A stretch of DNA of 64,000 nucleotides, from NCBI RefSeq assembly GCF_000016285.1, contig NC_011989.1, positions 2,731,001 through 2,795,000 of the forward strand. Direction: 5' to 3'. Position numbers and translations under genes: made by a program. The first letter of the stretch is position 1, and each line of letters opens with the position of its first letter. This stretch comes from Allorhizobium ampelinum S4. GTDB lineage: Bacteria > Pseudomonadota > Alphaproteobacteria > Rhizobiales > Rhizobiaceae. Positions 1-9,545 of the stretch are shown piece by piece. The notes below the pieces were generated by a model. That model had not been told where the DNA came from. It saw only the letters and a list, made by a program, of their open reading frames with translations, and searched no databases.

Positions 1-1222
1 ACCGGCGCCCGGAGACAGCCGGTGGCGGATGCTGGGTCTGGACACTGTCCAGCCAGCGATTGAGCTTGGCGGTCGAGATCCGCTTGTTCCACACCATGTC
101 AGTGTCGATGATCGACTGCATCAGCTTTTCAAGGCCGTAACCTGTCTGGCCAGCCATTGGCACGGCGCGAATGCCGCGCGCCTGTGGCAGGAGCCGTTCG
201 GTCTTTTCGCGCAGCTCGGCCAAAACCGCCTGCGGATCTTCCACCAGATCCCATTTGTTGAAGGCGAGAACCGCGGCACGGCCTTCGCGCAGCACCAGAT
301 CGACGATCTGAATATCCTGCTTTTCAAACGGAATGGTGGCGTCGAAGACGATGACAACGGTTTCGGCAAAGCGGATGGCGCGCAATGTATCGGCCACCGA
401 CAGCTTTTCCAGCTTCTCGATCACCCGCGCCTTGCGGCGCATGCCCGCTGTGTCGAACATCTTGATGGTACGGCCACGCCAGTCCCATTCGACCGAAATC
501 GAATCGCGGGTAATCCCGGCTTCTGGGCCGGTCAGCAACCGGTCCTCACCAAGGAAGCGATTGATCAGCGTTGATTTACCGGCATTCGGACGTCCGACAA
601 TGGCAACGCGCAGCGGCTTGGTGTCGTCATAGGCCAGATCTTCTTCGTCATCCTCACCCTCGACTGTGGGCCTGAGGACGATATCGGTCTCGGCCACGTC
701 GTCATCGTCTTCGGGAAAGGCGCGATCCACGCCGATAGCCTCGACAATGGCGTCGCGCAGGTCGATCATCCCCTGACCGTGTTCGGCGGAAATCGGCACC
801 GGTTCGCCAAGCCCAAGCGTGAAGGCGTCGTAAAAACCGCCATCCGAACCACGGGCTTCGGACTTGTTGGCCACCAGCACCACCGGCTTGCCGCGCTTGC
901 GCAGCATATCGGCCAGTGCCTTGTCCACATGGGTCAGGCCCATTTTCGCATCGACCACGAACAGCGACAGATCGGCCTCGTCGATGGCGATTTCGGTCTG
1001 GGCGCGCATCCGGCCTTCCAGCGTGTCAGCACCCGCCTCTTCCAGACCGGCAGTATCAACGATGTGGAAGCGCAGGTCCACCAACTTGGCCTCACCGGGC
1101 CGCCGGTCGCGGGTCACGCCCGGCGTGTCATCGACAAGCGCCAGCTTTTTGCCAACCAGACGGTTGAACAGAGTGGATTTGCCGACATTGGGACGTCCGA
1201 CGATGGCGACGGTAAAGCTCAT
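1..1222 (-). CDS. der: Ribosome-assembly GTPase Der (EngA), C-terminus outside the window
   Basis: Der is a tandem-GTPase protein that helps mature the 50S ribosomal subunit in the cytoplasm. Reading the minus strand from the ATG at 1222 gives an N-terminus with P-loop GRPNVGKS at residues 9-16. A second P-loop GRPNAGKS lies near residue 209. An acidic linker rich in Asp/Glu joins the two G domains, as in rhizobial Der. Both domains keep DTAG switch motifs; the first has NKSE and the second NKWD as base-recognition motifs. About 407 codons are present. The family is usually near 470 residues, so most of the KH-like C-terminal domain is partly missing because the window ends. It follows the YfgM-like gene at 2046..1375, echoing the yfgM-der linkage of enterobacteria, but no bamB lies between them. 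The identification is secure. Confidence 0.96.
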   Translation of the reverse strand, partial: MSFTVAIVGRPNVGKSTLFNRLVGKKLALVDDTPGVTRDRRPGEAKLVDLRFHIVDTAGLEEAGADTLEGRMRAQTEIAIDEADLSLFVVDAKMGLTHVDKALADMLRKRGKPVVLVANKSEARGSDGGFYDAFTLGLGEPVPISAEHGQGMIDLRDAIVEAIGVDRAFPEDDDDVAETDIVLRPTVEGEDDEEDLAYDDTKPLRVAIVGRPNAGKSTLINRFLGEDRLLTGPEAGITRDSISVEWDWRGRTIKMFDTAGMRRKARVIEKLEKLSVADTLRAIRFAETVVIVFDATIPFEKQDIQIVDLVLREGRAAVLAFNKWDLVEDPQAVLAELREKTERLLPQARGIRAVPMAGQTGYGLEKLMQSIIDTDMVWNKRISTAKLNRWLDSVQTQHPPPAVSGRR

Positions 1223-1280
1223 GATAATCTGGTATCCGGTTATATCCAGCCCGTCTTCAAGCGGACTTTAAAACAGTAGC

Positions 1281-1321
1281 GCATCGGAGCGAAACCTGTG
1301 AAGCGGTTTTCGATCCGATGC
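1281..1321. repeat. Palindromic intergenic element (GCATCGGA family), copy 1
   Basis: An imperfect inverted repeat lies in the gap between the TPR gene and der. The left arm GCATCGGAGCGAAA at 1281-1294 pairs with TTTTCGATCCGATGC at 1307-1321. A related element is at 5579-5619. Such elements resemble the RIME-like palindromes scattered through rhizobial genomes. Because it is transcribed between the two genes, it could act as a processing or attenuation hairpin, which is an inference. Confidence 0.7.
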
Positions 1322-1374
1322 GTGATGGCATGTCGGGCGACGGCGAAAAATCCCGCCAAAAACCCTTGAAAGTA

Positions 1375-2046
1375 TCAGGACGCCTTTCCGGCGGCAGCGA
1401 TATTGTCCAGCATGATCTGGGCGCGATTGGCCACATTGCGCGGTGCCTCGCTGTCCTCGGTGATCTGCTGGAACCATTCGCGGGCGCGTTCCGTCTGGCC
1501 AGCCTTATAGGCGGCAAGACCGAGTGCCTCACGGGCGGAATGGCGCAGGCCCTGGCCGGGAACCGCCAGCGCTTCGACCTCAGTGGACACCTGTTCATAG
1601 GTGCCGTTGTCAATCAGCAGCCAGGCGGCGCGGATATGGGCGACATCGCGGATCACCTGCGGAACACTGTTATCCTTGCCGATGGCAGTGAAGGCGTCGA
1701 TGGCCGCTTTGGCATCGCCCTTCTCCGCCATGAGGGAGGCCGCCCGAAGCTTGGCCAGCACCGGATAAGCGCCGAACCCGTCTTTTTCGAGGGCTTGCAG
1801 ATCACTCAGCGCCTGATCATTCTTGCCATCTGTCGCCAGCTTGGTCGCTGCCAGAAAGCGGTCGCCGGACTTGGAGGCACGGTCGTCCGTGTAATAATCA
1901 TAAAGCCGGTATCCGGCGGTGCCAACCACGATCAACACGGCAATGCCAATGAACACTGGCCCCAGACGCCGCCAGAAACGGCGCATCTGTTCGGAGCGAA
2001 GCTCGTCATTGACTTCGCGGATAAAGCTGTCGTTCTGATTTGCCAT
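1375..2046 (-). CDS. Tetratricopeptide membrane protein, YfgM-like
   Basis: The 223-residue protein begins with a short basic cytoplasmic segment. One transmembrane helix follows at about residues 31-48 (VFIGIAVLIVVGTAGYRL), then a soluble alpha-helical part with Ala-rich TPR-like helices. This is the architecture of YfgM (DUF2133), a periplasm-facing partner of the SecYEG translocon and of chaperones in Escherichia coli. It lies 152 bp upstream of der on the same strand, the conserved neighbourhood of this family. No catalytic residues are expected. The family assignment rests on topology and context rather than on a diagnostic motif; a generic TPR-21 protein is the alternative name. The start ATG at 2046 is supported by the hydrophilic MANQNDSF opening typical of alphaproteobacterial members. 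Confidence 0.82.
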   Translation of the reverse strand: MANQNDSFIREVNDELRSEQMRRFWRRLGPVFIGIAVLIVVGTAGYRLYDYYTDDRASKSGDRFLAATKLATDGKNDQALSDLQALEKDGFGAYPVLAKLRAASLMAEKGDAKAAIDAFTAIGKDNSVPQVIRDVAHIRAAWLLIDNGTYEQVSTEVEALAVPGQGLRHSAREALGLAAYKAGQTERAREWFQQITEDSEAPRNVANRAQIMLDNIAAAGKAS

Positions 2047-2124
2047 TACATTGTCCGGATATCTGGGCCTGTATCATCGTTTACGCTTGCCATCGTCCGT
2101 TCCAGAATTGGCGATGGCGTGGCG

Positions 2125-2199
2125 AAAATGGTGATTTCGAGAACCGGAGCGGAACGTACTTGACGTACGTGAGCACCGGGAGCGCAGAAATTGCCATTT
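2125..2199. repeat. Nested inverted repeat between TPR gene and nnrU
   Basis: The outer arms AAATGGTGATTTC (from 2126) and GAAATTGCCATTT (ending at 2199) are almost complementary. Inside them ACGTAC-TTGAC-GTACGT forms a second short stem. It fills the 264-bp space between the start of the TPR gene and the end of the NnrU-family gene, which otherwise holds no convincing gene. It looks like a mobile palindromic intergenic element, but I see no second copy in this window. Confidence 0.5.
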
Positions 2200-2310
2200 G
2201 CAGCCCGCCAGTGACTATTCTGGGATGGACGATGTGGCCTTCTACCCGATTTTTGCGCCGATGTAAGGGGGAGAAGGGCAAAACACCCGTCTCCCCATCA
2301 AAAAGCGCGA

Positions 2311-2889
2311 TTACATCGGCAATGGCGAGACGCCAATCAGCACCTCATGCAGCTTGAGGAGGATAGCAACGTAAGCGACCAGACCGATGACCACGGCATA
2401 GACATCGTATTTGGCCGACACGAACGGTGCGCGCACCAGCAGGCCTGCCCGCTCCCGGCGCTTCAGCGAAATCCGCAGGATGACGCCCCAGGCCAGCAAC
2501 CAGCCGAACAGCAGGATTGAGCGCAGGTCGCCATTCGACAGCAGATGCGCCAGCGCCCAGATTTTCACAGAGAGAACCATGGGATGCTTGGTTTTTGCAG
2601 CGATATGGCCAGCCGGGAGAAGGCTGGCCACCAGACAGATCATCGCGATGACCATCAGGGTCAAGGTCAGATGGGTCATGCCAGCCGGTGGAAACCAGAC
2701 ATTGACGATTGGCGCGATACTGTAGCCATAGGCAATAATGGCTATGCCCAGCAGGGACAGCACCGAAAACAGCGACTTCCAGCCGTTCAGGCTGAGGCGG
2801 GCCACCATGGAATCGCGAAAGCCCGGCGCAATCGTCCGGGTGAGATGCACCAATGTAAAAAACAACAGACCGAGAACAAGAATAAGCAT
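2311..2889 (-). CDS. NnrU family integral membrane protein
   Basis: This polytopic membrane protein is about 192 residues long with five to six hydrophobic helices. It matches the NnrU family, first described in denitrification gene clusters of alphaproteobacteria and related to NnrS/isoprenylcysteine methyltransferase-like folds. Recognisable traits are the HLTRTIAPGFR segment after the first helix and a KTKHPMVLSVKIWALAHLLSNG segment in the middle (seen at about residues 109-130). The biochemical role is not established. I chose the ATG at 2889 instead of the in-frame ATG at 2916 because GGGGA lies at a good distance before it and the protein then starts directly with the first helix. No denitrification genes are nearby, so a link to nitrogen oxides is not supported here. 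Confidence 0.8.
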   Translation of the reverse strand: MLILVLGLLFFTLVHLTRTIAPGFRDSMVARLSLNGWKSLFSVLSLLGIAIIAYGYSIAPIVNVWFPPAGMTHLTLTLMVIAMICLVASLLPAGHIAAKTKHPMVLSVKIWALAHLLSNGDLRSILLFGWLLAWGVILRISLKRRERAGLLVRAPFVSAKYDVYAVVIGLVAYVAILLKLHEVLIGVSPLPM

Positions 2890-3026
2890 AAAAAATCCCC
2901 GCGAATGAGAGAGCATAGAGATAGCCGCTCGGCTTCGTCTTTACCAGCCTGCATAATCTGGGGGGATAGCGATAAACTCCCGAAAATGCAGGAGACGTGC
3001 GACCGGATGGAAGAAAACCGAACCCG

Positions 3027-4136
3027 ATGAGCCACACGGTCGATCAAAGCTTCGCCGCATTTGCCCGCCAGGAAGCGGCAAATATTCACAACAAGGTTGT
3101 TCGCTTGGCACCGTTTCGCCCGCTTTTCTCCTCATCGCTTCGAACCCTGCTGGCCGCGCTATGCATGCCGGGCATCGCCATTGCCCAGAACGCGGCTGAC
3201 GCCCCGCAAAAGCCGAAGCAATTGCTGCTGATTTCCTTCGATGGTGCTGCCGATAACCGACTTTGGGAGCGCAGCGGCGAGATCGCCAGCCGGGCCAATG
3301 CGCATTTTACCTATTTTCTGTCCTGCACCACGCTGATTGCCAGAGGCCCCGCCTCGAAAGCCTATCAGGCACCCGGCCAAAAGCCCGGCAAGTCCAATGT
3401 CGGCTTTGCCCCTGACGAGGCCGATGCTGCGGCAAGGCTAGAGCATATCTGGGCCGCCCACCTCGCCGGTCACGACATTTCCAGCCATGCCTGCGGTCAT
3501 TTCGATGGCAAGGACTGGAGCAAAGCGGACTGGCTAACCGAATTTTCGACCTTCAAAACCGTCTTGGCCGGGGCCTGGAAGCAGAATGGCGTGGCTGACA
3601 AGGAGCCGGAGGGCTGGCAGGAGTTCGTCAAGACCGGCATCAAGGGCTTTCGCGCACCCTATCTCTCGACCAGCAAAGGCATGGTGGAGGCCGAAAAGCA
3701 GGCTGGTTTTCTCTATGACGCCAGCCTCGTCACCAAAGGTCCACAAGAGCCCGAACAGGACGGCACTCTCACCCGCTTCGGCCTGCCGCTGATTGCGGAA
3801 GGACCGGGCAACCGCCCGATCATCGGCATGGATTACAATATGTTTGTGCGCCATTCGGCAGGATTCGACAACCCGTCGAAAAGCGCCGAATTTGAGGAAC
3901 GCACCTATCAAGCCTTCAAAACCGCCTTTGAGGCGCAATATAGTGGCGACCGCAAACCTGTACAGTTCGGCTTCCACTTCGTGTTGATGAACGGTGGCGC
4001 CTATTGGCGGGCAATGGAGCGGCTGGTGACGGATGTCTGCCACCGCGAGGATGTCGCTTGCGTCAGTTATTCGGAAGCTGTGGCGATATTGGAAAAGCAG
4101 AACGGCCGGAAAAATCCGGCCGGGTCTTCGTTTTAG
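3027..4136 (+). CDS. Exported polysaccharide deacetylase-like protein
   Basis: This is a NodB-fold carbohydrate esterase-like protein. An N-terminal hydrophobic stretch (LRTLLAALCMPGIAIAQ) looks like a late signal segment, so the mature part is probably periplasmic. Motif 1 appears as ISFDGA. The metal-binding motif 2 appears as ISSHACGH (H-x3-H), and motif 3 as GFRAPYLS. The last motif is GFHFVLMN. Motif 1 keeps one Asp only, while classical deacetylases have a TFDDG pair, so catalysis may be altered. The substrate cannot be read from sequence. A GTG at 2997 is in frame, but its Shine-Dalgarno is too close, so I prefer the ATG at 3027. A large palindromic repeat follows the stop codon within 30 bp. 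The gene is divergent from nnrU. Confidence 0.75.
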   Translation: MSHTVDQSFAAFARQEAANIHNKVVRLAPFRPLFSSSLRTLLAALCMPGIAIAQNAADAPQKPKQLLLISFDGAADNRLWERSGEIASRANAHFTYFLSCTTLIARGPASKAYQAPGQKPGKSNVGFAPDEADAAARLEHIWAAHLAGHDISSHACGHFDGKDWSKADWLTEFSTFKTVLAGAWKQNGVADKEPEGWQEFVKTGIKGFRAPYLSTSKGMVEAEKQAGFLYDASLVTKGPQEPEQDGTLTRFGLPLIAEGPGNRPIIGMDYNMFVRHSAGFDNPSKSAEFEERTYQAFKTAFEAQYSGDRKPVQFGFHFVLMNGGAYWRAMERLVTDVCHREDVACVSYSEAVAILEKQNGRKNPAGSSF

Positions 4137-4159
4137 GGAATTTGAAGGCAGCCCTCCTA

Positions 4160-4261
4160 GAGTCTGTCAGGTTCAGACTGAACCAGACAGACTCTCGATT
4201 CTCTTGTTTTCGTTTGTCTTTTCGGGAAAACCGGAGTCCACTTTTCCCTGACAAACTCTAA
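4160..4261. repeat. Two-hairpin RIME-like intergenic element, copy A
   Basis: The element has two palindromes. AGAGTCTGTC-AGGTTCAG pairs with CTGAACC-AGACAGACTCT at 4160-4195. A second stem runs from TTTGTCTTTTCGGGAAAA near 4213 to TTTTCCCTGACAAA ending at 4256. A nearly identical copy is at 39319-39421, and half or diverged copies are at 41247-41296 and 57715-57800. It lies between the convergent deacetylase and bacA genes, where it could also terminate both transcripts. Confidence 0.85.
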
Positions 4262-4284
4262 AAAGACTGACAGCTTCAGGATTT

Positions 4285-5535
4285 TTAATCACTGTCTTGC
4301 CGTGCCAAATATCGTTGATCAATTTGAGGCAATGGCTCATCCTGGATTGCGGCTTCAAACGCCTTCAAACGCTTTTGAATAGAAAGAAGCTCAACGATCG
4401 TTGTCCAAGAATTCGCGAGGTATTGCAGAGAAGACGTAACTTGTCCGAATGCTCCCGATATCTGGTTCAACAAGCCAAGAGTAATTGTGCCAGCGACAAA
4501 TGAAGGCACAAGAACTGCAACAGAAAATATCGTATCCAAGTTCAGATAAAAATACCGAGCGACATTGAAATAAATATAATGGAAGTAGTAACGAAAGTAA
4601 TTGCGACGCACGGCATCAAACAAACCATTCATCGTCTGCAATTCTGCTCGGTCAGCATGGTCTTCACCGTATACAAGTTCTTTGCGGTACGCAGCTTCCA
4701 CACGTTGGTTGCGAAACTCAAGACCTGGCAATTTAATGCCGACCAATGCAAGAAGAGCAGTACCAAAGGCAGACCACAAAACCGCAGCGAACACGAGCGG
4801 ATAAGGGATAGCCCCGACCAAGGGCAGTTCCTTAACATTTTCCGAAAGTCGTATTAACAGCGGAGTGAAAGCGATCAGCGTCATAACGCTGCTGATGAGG
4901 CTCACACCTAAACTTTCGACAGTCGTTGCAAAGCGCATCGTATCTTCCTGAACGCGCTGTGAGGCACCTTCGATATGACGCAACTTTGGCCAGTTGGCCA
5001 TGTAAAAGTCCGTCATAGCGATGCGCCAGCGAAAGATATAATGACTAACGAAAAACCGGGTTAGAACGGAAACAGCCACTGCAAGAAAAGCAATTTCAAG
5101 AAAAACAATAAATTGCGAATAAAATTCACCCGCAGCGACCGGGCGCGATTTTGATACAGCTGCCTGTATCAAATCACCAAACGGCCCGTTCCAAGTATTG
5201 ATCGCAATGCTGACTTGAACCTGGAAATAGACAGTAAAAAGAACGATCGCGGAACCAACTACCGACCACCGTTGCCATGGATGCGGCGATGCAACTGCCC
5301 AAGCCCCAGCAAAAATAGCGACAACCACAGAAAAGTAGATGTAAAACCAAATAAAATCAGGTGCCCAAAAAATCGAAACACCTACTGTTGGTTCGGCACC
5401 TTGAGCCTGAGATGCAAAGCCCAAGTGAGTACCAAGTTGTTCACCCAAACCGTACCAAAATGCGATGGCAAGCATGGCCCACAGCGCGGCGGTTGGAAAA
5501 AACAATTTCGGCTTGGGGAAGAATGAGTGAAACAC
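4285..5535 (-). CDS. bacA: Peptide transporter BacA/SbmA
   Basis: BacA is an inner-membrane transporter of the SbmA/BacA family. It takes up proline-rich and nodule-specific cysteine-rich peptides, and in rhizobia it is needed for symbiosis and for very-long-chain fatty acid modification of lipid A. The protein opens with [13 protein letters not shown], the signature N-terminus of the family, which fixes the start at the GTG at 5535 preceded by AGGAAAG. It ends near [13 protein letters not shown], giving 416 residues, the usual length. Seven or so hydrophobic helices and the conserved [15 protein letters not shown] segment are visible. The gene is visibly richer in A+T than both neighbours, and palindromic repeats stand at both ends (4160-4261 and 5579-5619). 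This could reflect lateral arrival or simply ancient codon bias. Confidence 0.95.
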   Translation of the reverse strand: MFHSFFPKPKLFFPTAALWAMLAIAFWYGLGEQLGTHLGFASQAQGAEPTVGVSIFWAPDFIWFYIYFSVVVAIFAGAWAVASPHPWQRWSVVGSAIVLFTVYFQVQVSIAINTWNGPFGDLIQAAVSKSRPVAAGEFYSQFIVFLEIAFLAVAVSVLTRFFVSHYIFRWRIAMTDFYMANWPKLRHIEGASQRVQEDTMRFATTVESLGVSLISSVMTLIAFTPLLIRLSENVKELPLVGAIPYPLVFAAVLWSAFGTALLALVGIKLPGLEFRNQRVEAAYRKELVYGEDHADRAELQTMNGLFDAVRRNYFRYYFHYIYFNVARYFYLNLDTIFSVAVLVPSFVAGTITLGLLNQISGAFGQVTSSLQYLANSWTTIVELLSIQKRLKAFEAAIQDEPLPQIDQRYLARQDSD

Positions 5536-5578
5536 GGGGTCTCGCTTTCCTGAAGATATGGTCGTGGCCGTCTTTATA

Positions 5579-5619
5579 GCATCGTGCAGAAAACCGGTTT
5601 CCACTTTTCGGTCCGATGC
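5579..5619. repeat. Palindromic intergenic element (GCATCGGA family), copy 2
   Basis: GCATCGTGCAGAAAA at 5579-5593 pairs with TTTTCGGTCCGATGC at 5605-5619 across an 11-nt loop. It is the same family as 1281-1321. It sits in the leader of bacA, 44 bp before its GTG start, and so would be part of the bacA transcript if the promoter is further upstream. Confidence 0.75.
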
Positions 5620-5704
5620 TGTAGCGCGGCAAACTATGCCAGAAGCCGCAGTGCAGCAATGGTTGGAATACCACCTTAACGATTTGTAATCGCTGCAAAG
5701 GTCT

Positions 5705-6910
5705 TCAGACCGTCTTTCTCCACAGGCTTGCGGCCAGAATGAGGCTGACCAGCAATACAGCGCCTGCAACAAGGCTTGGCAGCGCGAAACTGCCGCTGAT
5801 GGCGGCAAGCCAGCCGGCGACCAGCGGCCCGATTGTCTGCCCGACGCCGAAGGCCGCCGTCATGATCGACAGCGCCTTGCGGGGACTGGCTGGCGCAAGG
5901 GTTCTAGCCAGCCGCAGGCCATAGGCGGTAATCGTCATGAAGGTTAAGCCGAGAAGAGCCGCTCCCACCAGCGGGGCAGCCATGCCCGGCAATCCAACCG
6001 AGGCAAAAACCCCAATGGCTGCCAGAAGCAGGGCAAGGCTGTAGGCGCCTGCCAGTCCAAGCCTGTCCAGCACCGGACGCCAGACAAACAGCGAGGCAGC
6101 CGCCATGATGCCCGCCAGAAACCACGCCAGAAATTCCGCCACCGGCCCCGCATTGGCCATGCGGGCCATGGTGACGATAAACGTCGCCGTCACCACATAT
6201 CCGAAGCCGAACAGGCCGTAGGAGGCAAACAACAAAAGAAATGGCCTGCCCCAGGAAAGCGGCGGCTCCTGCTCGGCCCTCACCTCAGTTTTGCGCACCC
6301 GTGGCAAAAGCAGGCTGACGACAAGGAAGACAACAAAGGTCAGTCCCGCCCCGGCCAGCCAGTCCAGCCGCCACCCGGCGGAGGCGCCAAACAGATGCGG
6401 CCCAAACAGGTGCGGCAATGCATAGACCATCAGGGACGACGCGGCGATCCCCATACCTACCCCGCCAAAATGCGTGGATTGCGCATATTCTCGACCATGG
6501 ACGCTGGCATGGGTGCTGATATGGGCAAGCACAATCGAACTCGTGAAGATCATCGCGAAGGCACTTGCCACGCCTGACAGAAAGCGGATGACCATGAACA
6601 AGCCGACATGCTGCGTCAGCGCCATGGCGGCCAGAAGCAGGCTGGTGGCCAAAAGCGAAGACAGCGCAATCAACCTTTCGCGCCCAGCCGCCCAACCCTG
6701 GCCGGCAAGCACGGCCCCTAGGAGGTAGCCGAGAAAATTCGCCGCCGCGATCAGGCCAGCATCGGCGGGGACGAGATGAAGATCGGTCATCATCCCCGGC
6801 AGAATGGGGGTGAAGGAAAACCGGCCAAAGCCCATGGCCGCCGCCATGGCCAGCGCACCGGCAAGGGCGGTAAATGGAAGATGGGGATGTCGGGAAGGCG
6901 TGATCGTCAT
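5705..6910 (-). CDS. MFS transporter, YbfB/YjiJ type
   Basis: The 401-residue protein has twelve predicted transmembrane helices. It matches the YbfB/YjiJ branch of the major facilitator superfamily (MFS_4). Typical marks are the opening [20 protein letters not shown], where the GFGRF/TPILP element is diagnostic, and the Gly-rich [15 protein letters not shown] segment in helix 5. The substrate is not known for the family; drug or small-metabolite export is a guess. It is transcribed toward bacA with a 169-bp gap containing a palindrome, so co-transcription is possible but not shown. A hypothetical gene diverges from it at 7109. No unusual features were seen. Confidence 0.85.
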   Translation of the reverse strand: MTITPSRHPHLPFTALAGALAMAAAMGFGRFSFTPILPGMMTDLHLVPADAGLIAAANFLGYLLGAVLAGQGWAAGRERLIALSSLLATSLLLAAMALTQHVGLFMVIRFLSGVASAFAMIFTSSIVLAHISTHASVHGREYAQSTHFGGVGMGIAASSLMVYALPHLFGPHLFGASAGWRLDWLAGAGLTFVVFLVVSLLLPRVRKTEVRAEQEPPLSWGRPFLLLFASYGLFGFGYVVTATFIVTMARMANAGPVAEFLAWFLAGIMAAASLFVWRPVLDRLGLAGAYSLALLLAAIGVFASVGLPGMAAPLVGAALLGLTFMTITAYGLRLARTLAPASPRKALSIMTAAFGVGQTIGPLVAGWLAAISGSFALPSLVAGAVLLVSLILAASLWRKTV

Positions 6911-7108
6911 GGTCTGCTTATCGCACCGCCGCTTTGGCCCAACAAACCAAAAAAACTGATTGAGCCATCAAAGGAAATAGGGACTCACGGGTTCCCCACC
7001 ATCCTAAAAAACGCCCGGTCGTGCTTCAAGTCGACAGTTTCTGATCGCTAAAGCTTGCTGAAATCGCAAAAATCGCTAGTGGAGGGAGAAAATTCCAAGG
7101 AGTGCATT

Positions 7109-7339
7109 ATGAGCGACCTCAGCCTGCAACAGGCCATCGACAATATCTACACCTCGATCAACAACGATAACGAGGAGATCGATGTGCATATCGCCGCTCT
7201 CAAGGCCGCCATGGCCCGCGAGGGTGCGAAGGAAGCCGTGTTTGAGGCGGCAAAGCTTGCGCAGCCGAATCGTCAGGGCCGCAAGATCATGCAGGCCTAT
7301 TTCAAGAAAAAGGGCGTTGCTGTCAGCTTTGCGAGCTGA
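7109..7339 (+). CDS. Small conserved hypothetical protein
   Basis: This is a 76-residue, mildly charged soluble protein beginning MSDLSLQQAIDNIYTSI and ending in a basic stretch with FKKKGVAVSF. The start ATG at 7109 is preceded by AAGGAG at an 8-nt distance, one of the clearest ribosome-binding sites in the region. An earlier in-frame start at 7055 lacks such support. Heptad-like spacing of hydrophobic residues in the middle (IDVHIAALKAAMAREG) suggests a short helical hairpin. I do not recognise the family. It stands alone between the divergent MFS gene and the convergent map gene. Confidence 0.7.
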   Translation: MSDLSLQQAIDNIYTSINNDNEEIDVHIAALKAAMAREGAKEAVFEAAKLAQPNRQGRKIMQAYFKKKGVAVSFAS

Positions 7340-7387
7340 CGCCATATCTGAATGGACGGCGAAAAGTCATTGAAATGACTTTTGGTC

Positions 7388-8137
7388 TCACTCCACCATC
7401 GTCAAAATCAGCGGCCCATTGCGAGTTGCCACCACCGTATGCTCGAATTGCACGGTCGGCGCTTTCGGGTCGCTGTAGAGCGTCCACGGGTCATCGCCAT
7501 CCTCCGCCCATTGACCGCCCAGCGACAGGAAAGGCTCGATGGTGAAGACCTGGCCTTCTTCCATGATCCTTGTTTCATCCGGGTCGGCCCAGGTGGACAG
7601 CTCGCGCGGTTCCTCATGCAGCTCGCGGCCAATGCCGTGGCTGGCAAGATTGGCGATCAGCGTATAGCGGTTCTTGGCGGCAAAAGCGCCGATGGCTTGG
7701 CCGATACTAGCAAAAGGCGCTCCGGTCTTGACCTGGGTGACGCCGAGAAACAGCGCCCGCTTGCCATCACGCAGCAATTTTTCGATCTTCGGCTTTCCCG
7801 GCGGCACGATGAAGGATGAGCCGGTATCACCGAAAAACCCGTTCTTGACGCCGGAAACGTCGATATTGACCAGATCGCCGCGGGCAATCACCCGATCGCC
7901 GGGAATGCCATGCGCCACTTCCTCGTTGACGCTGATGCAGGTGGCACCGGGAAACTGATAGCAGAATTCCGGTGCTGACTGCGCGCCATTGTCTTCCAAT
8001 ATCTTGCGACCAATCAGATCCAGCTCGCGGGTGGTAATCCCCGGCTCCAGCGCCGCACCCATGGTTTTCACCGCCAGCGCGCAGAGATGGCCGATCTCCT
8101 TCAAGTGCTGGAGTTCCTCGTCGCTGGAGATGATCAT
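7388..8137 (-). CDS. map: Methionine aminopeptidase, type I
   Basis: This enzyme removes the initiator methionine from nascent proteins in the cytosol using two divalent metal ions. The 249-residue length fits the type I bacterial enzyme. Seen motifs: NEEVAHGIPG around residue 75 (substrate-binding His), VNIDVSG and GFFGDTG with the two metal-binding Asp residues, and SHGIGRELHEEP with the metal-binding His. FTIEPF and QFEHTVVAT follow with the two Glu ligands. All five metal ligands are present. Alphaproteobacteria often carry more than one map gene. This one lacks the N-terminal SH3-like extension and sits apart from ribosomal genes, so it may be a secondary copy. The LLM flavoprotein gene is upstream on the same strand, 39 bp away. 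Confidence 0.93.
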   Translation of the reverse strand: MIISSDEELQHLKEIGHLCALAVKTMGAALEPGITTRELDLIGRKILEDNGAQSAPEFCYQFPGATCISVNEEVAHGIPGDRVIARGDLVNIDVSGVKNGFFGDTGSSFIVPPGKPKIEKLLRDGKRALFLGVTQVKTGAPFASIGQAIGAFAAKNRYTLIANLASHGIGRELHEEPRELSTWADPDETRIMEEGQVFTIEPFLSLGGQWAEDGDDPWTLYSDPKAPTVQFEHTVVATRNGPLILTMVE

Positions 8138-8176
8138 TGTTGGACTTTCATGAGCGTTTGCGGATTTTGCCGCTGC

Positions 8177-9235
8177 TTACGCCCCCGCCCCGACCGGCGT
8201 CAAGTCATGGCCAAGCTCTTGCCGCACCAATGGCGCAACCTTTGTGCCGTAAAGCTCAATGCCGCGCATGATATCCTTGTGCGGCATCGGGCCGATGGCC
8301 ATTTGCAGCAGGAAGCGGTCGTTTTTGAACAGAGCGTGATGGGCGACGATCTTTTCGGCCACCGCCTCCGGGTCGCCGACAAACAGTGCCCCATGCGGCC
8401 CGCGCATTGCGTCATACTGGGAACGATTGCCCGGCCCCCAACCGCGCTCCCGGCCGATCCGGTCCATGACTTCGGCCTGCGGTGCGTAGAAGATATCGGC
8501 CGCCGATTGGGTCGTGTCATGGATGAAGCCATGCACATTGATCGAGGTTTTCAAGGCGGACGGATCGACCCCGGCCTTCGCCCCGCTCTGCCGGTAGAGA
8601 TCGACCAGCGGCGCAAAGCGGCGCGGCTCACCGCCGATGATGGCAATGGCCAGCGGCAGGCCGAGATAGCCAGCCCGCGCCACCGATTGCGGCGTACCAC
8701 CGACCGCAATCCACAGCGGCAGCGGGTCCTGCAAGGGGCGCGGATAAACGCCGCGACCTTGGATCGGCTTGCGGGTCTCGCCTTCCCAGGTGACGATTTC
8801 GTTGTCGCGGATCTCCATCAGCAATTGCAGCTTTTCGGCAAACAAAAGATCATAATCATCAAGATCATAGCCGAACAATGGAAAGCTTTCGATGAAGGAG
8901 CCGCGCCCGGCCATCATCTCCACACGGCCATTGGACAGCAGATCGGCGGTTGCAAATTGCTGGAACACCCGCACCGGATCATCGGAGCTGAGAACCGACA
9001 CCGCACTGGTCAGGCGAATATTTTTGGTCTGCACCGCCGCCGCCGCCAGAATGGTCGCAGGCGAAGAGGCCATATAATCGGGCCGGTGGTGTTCGCCAAG
9101 GCCGAAGACATCCAGCCCCACCTCGTCCGCCAGCCGGATTTCCTCCAGCAGATCATCCACCCGCCGCTTGGCCTCCAGCCCCTTGTTGGGCGCCGCAGGG
9201 TCCACATCCGCGAAGGTATAAAGGCCAAGTTCCAT
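8177..9235 (-). CDS. LLM-class flavin-dependent oxidoreductase
   Basis: This is a luciferase-like monooxygenase (bacterial luciferase fold), about 352 residues from the ATG at 9235. It would act in the cytosol with reduced FMN on an unknown small substrate. The N-terminal strand [10 protein letters not shown] is followed by the helix bearing [23 protein letters not shown], seen at about residues 29-51. [19 protein letters not shown] and the GRGSF loop follow, all hallmarks of the family. I placed the start at 9235 because a GAGG is correctly spaced and the beta-strand starts there; longer in-frame starts reach 9289. It is probably co-transcribed with map downstream (39-bp gap). The particular reaction cannot be deduced. 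Confidence 0.85.
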   Translation of the reverse strand: MELGLYTFADVDPAAPNKGLEAKRRVDDLLEEIRLADEVGLDVFGLGEHHRPDYMASSPATILAAAAVQTKNIRLTSAVSVLSSDDPVRVFQQFATADLLSNGRVEMMAGRGSFIESFPLFGYDLDDYDLLFAEKLQLLMEIRDNEIVTWEGETRKPIQGRGVYPRPLQDPLPLWIAVGGTPQSVARAGYLGLPLAIAIIGGEPRRFAPLVDLYRQSGAKAGVDPSALKTSINVHGFIHDTTQSAADIFYAPQAEVMDRIGRERGWGPGNRSQYDAMRGPHGALFVGDPEAVAEKIVAHHALFKNDRFLLQMAIGPMPHKDIMRGIELYGTKVAPLVRQELGHDLTPVGAGA

Positions 9236-9545
9236 GGGTCGCATCCTCAGTTGTTCACTACAGCGCCTCTCACCATACATGGCGCACAAAGGTTCGCTGT
9301 AGCTCCTTATATCTGCTGCATAATTTTCTCTTCAAACCGATTCCGGTTTAAAGAATTATGCAGTAGGCAGGTAAGTGTAAATGAACCGCTTGGCAAACCC
9401 TGGGATGAGAACGCAGCGTTCAATAAATGCGAGTTTGAAGCAAGAACAAGCCTCGGAGCAGGTCAAAGCTTCAATAAATACCTATAAATATCAATGGATT
9501 TCCATAGGTTTTTGATTCATTGCGAAATCAACCTGACTCATTTTC
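9236..9545. other. Intergenic 310 bp with palindromic repeat
   Basis: The stretch lies between the LLM gene start and the end of glpK. It holds the palindromic repeat at 9313-9366 and an A+T-rich tail; no gene is supported. The promoter of the LLM-map unit should be here, but I cannot name a clear -35/-10 pair. Confidence 0.5.
9313..9366. repeat. Palindromic element (CTGCATAATT family), copy 1
   Basis: The arms CTGCTGCATAATTTTC... and ...AAGAATTATGCAGTAG are complementary with a small ATT centre between AAACCG and CGGTTT. A related copy is at 61107-61156 with the same CTGCATAATT/AATTATACAG ends. It resembles a miniature palindromic repeat dispersed in Agrobacterium/Rhizobium genomes. Confidence 0.75.
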
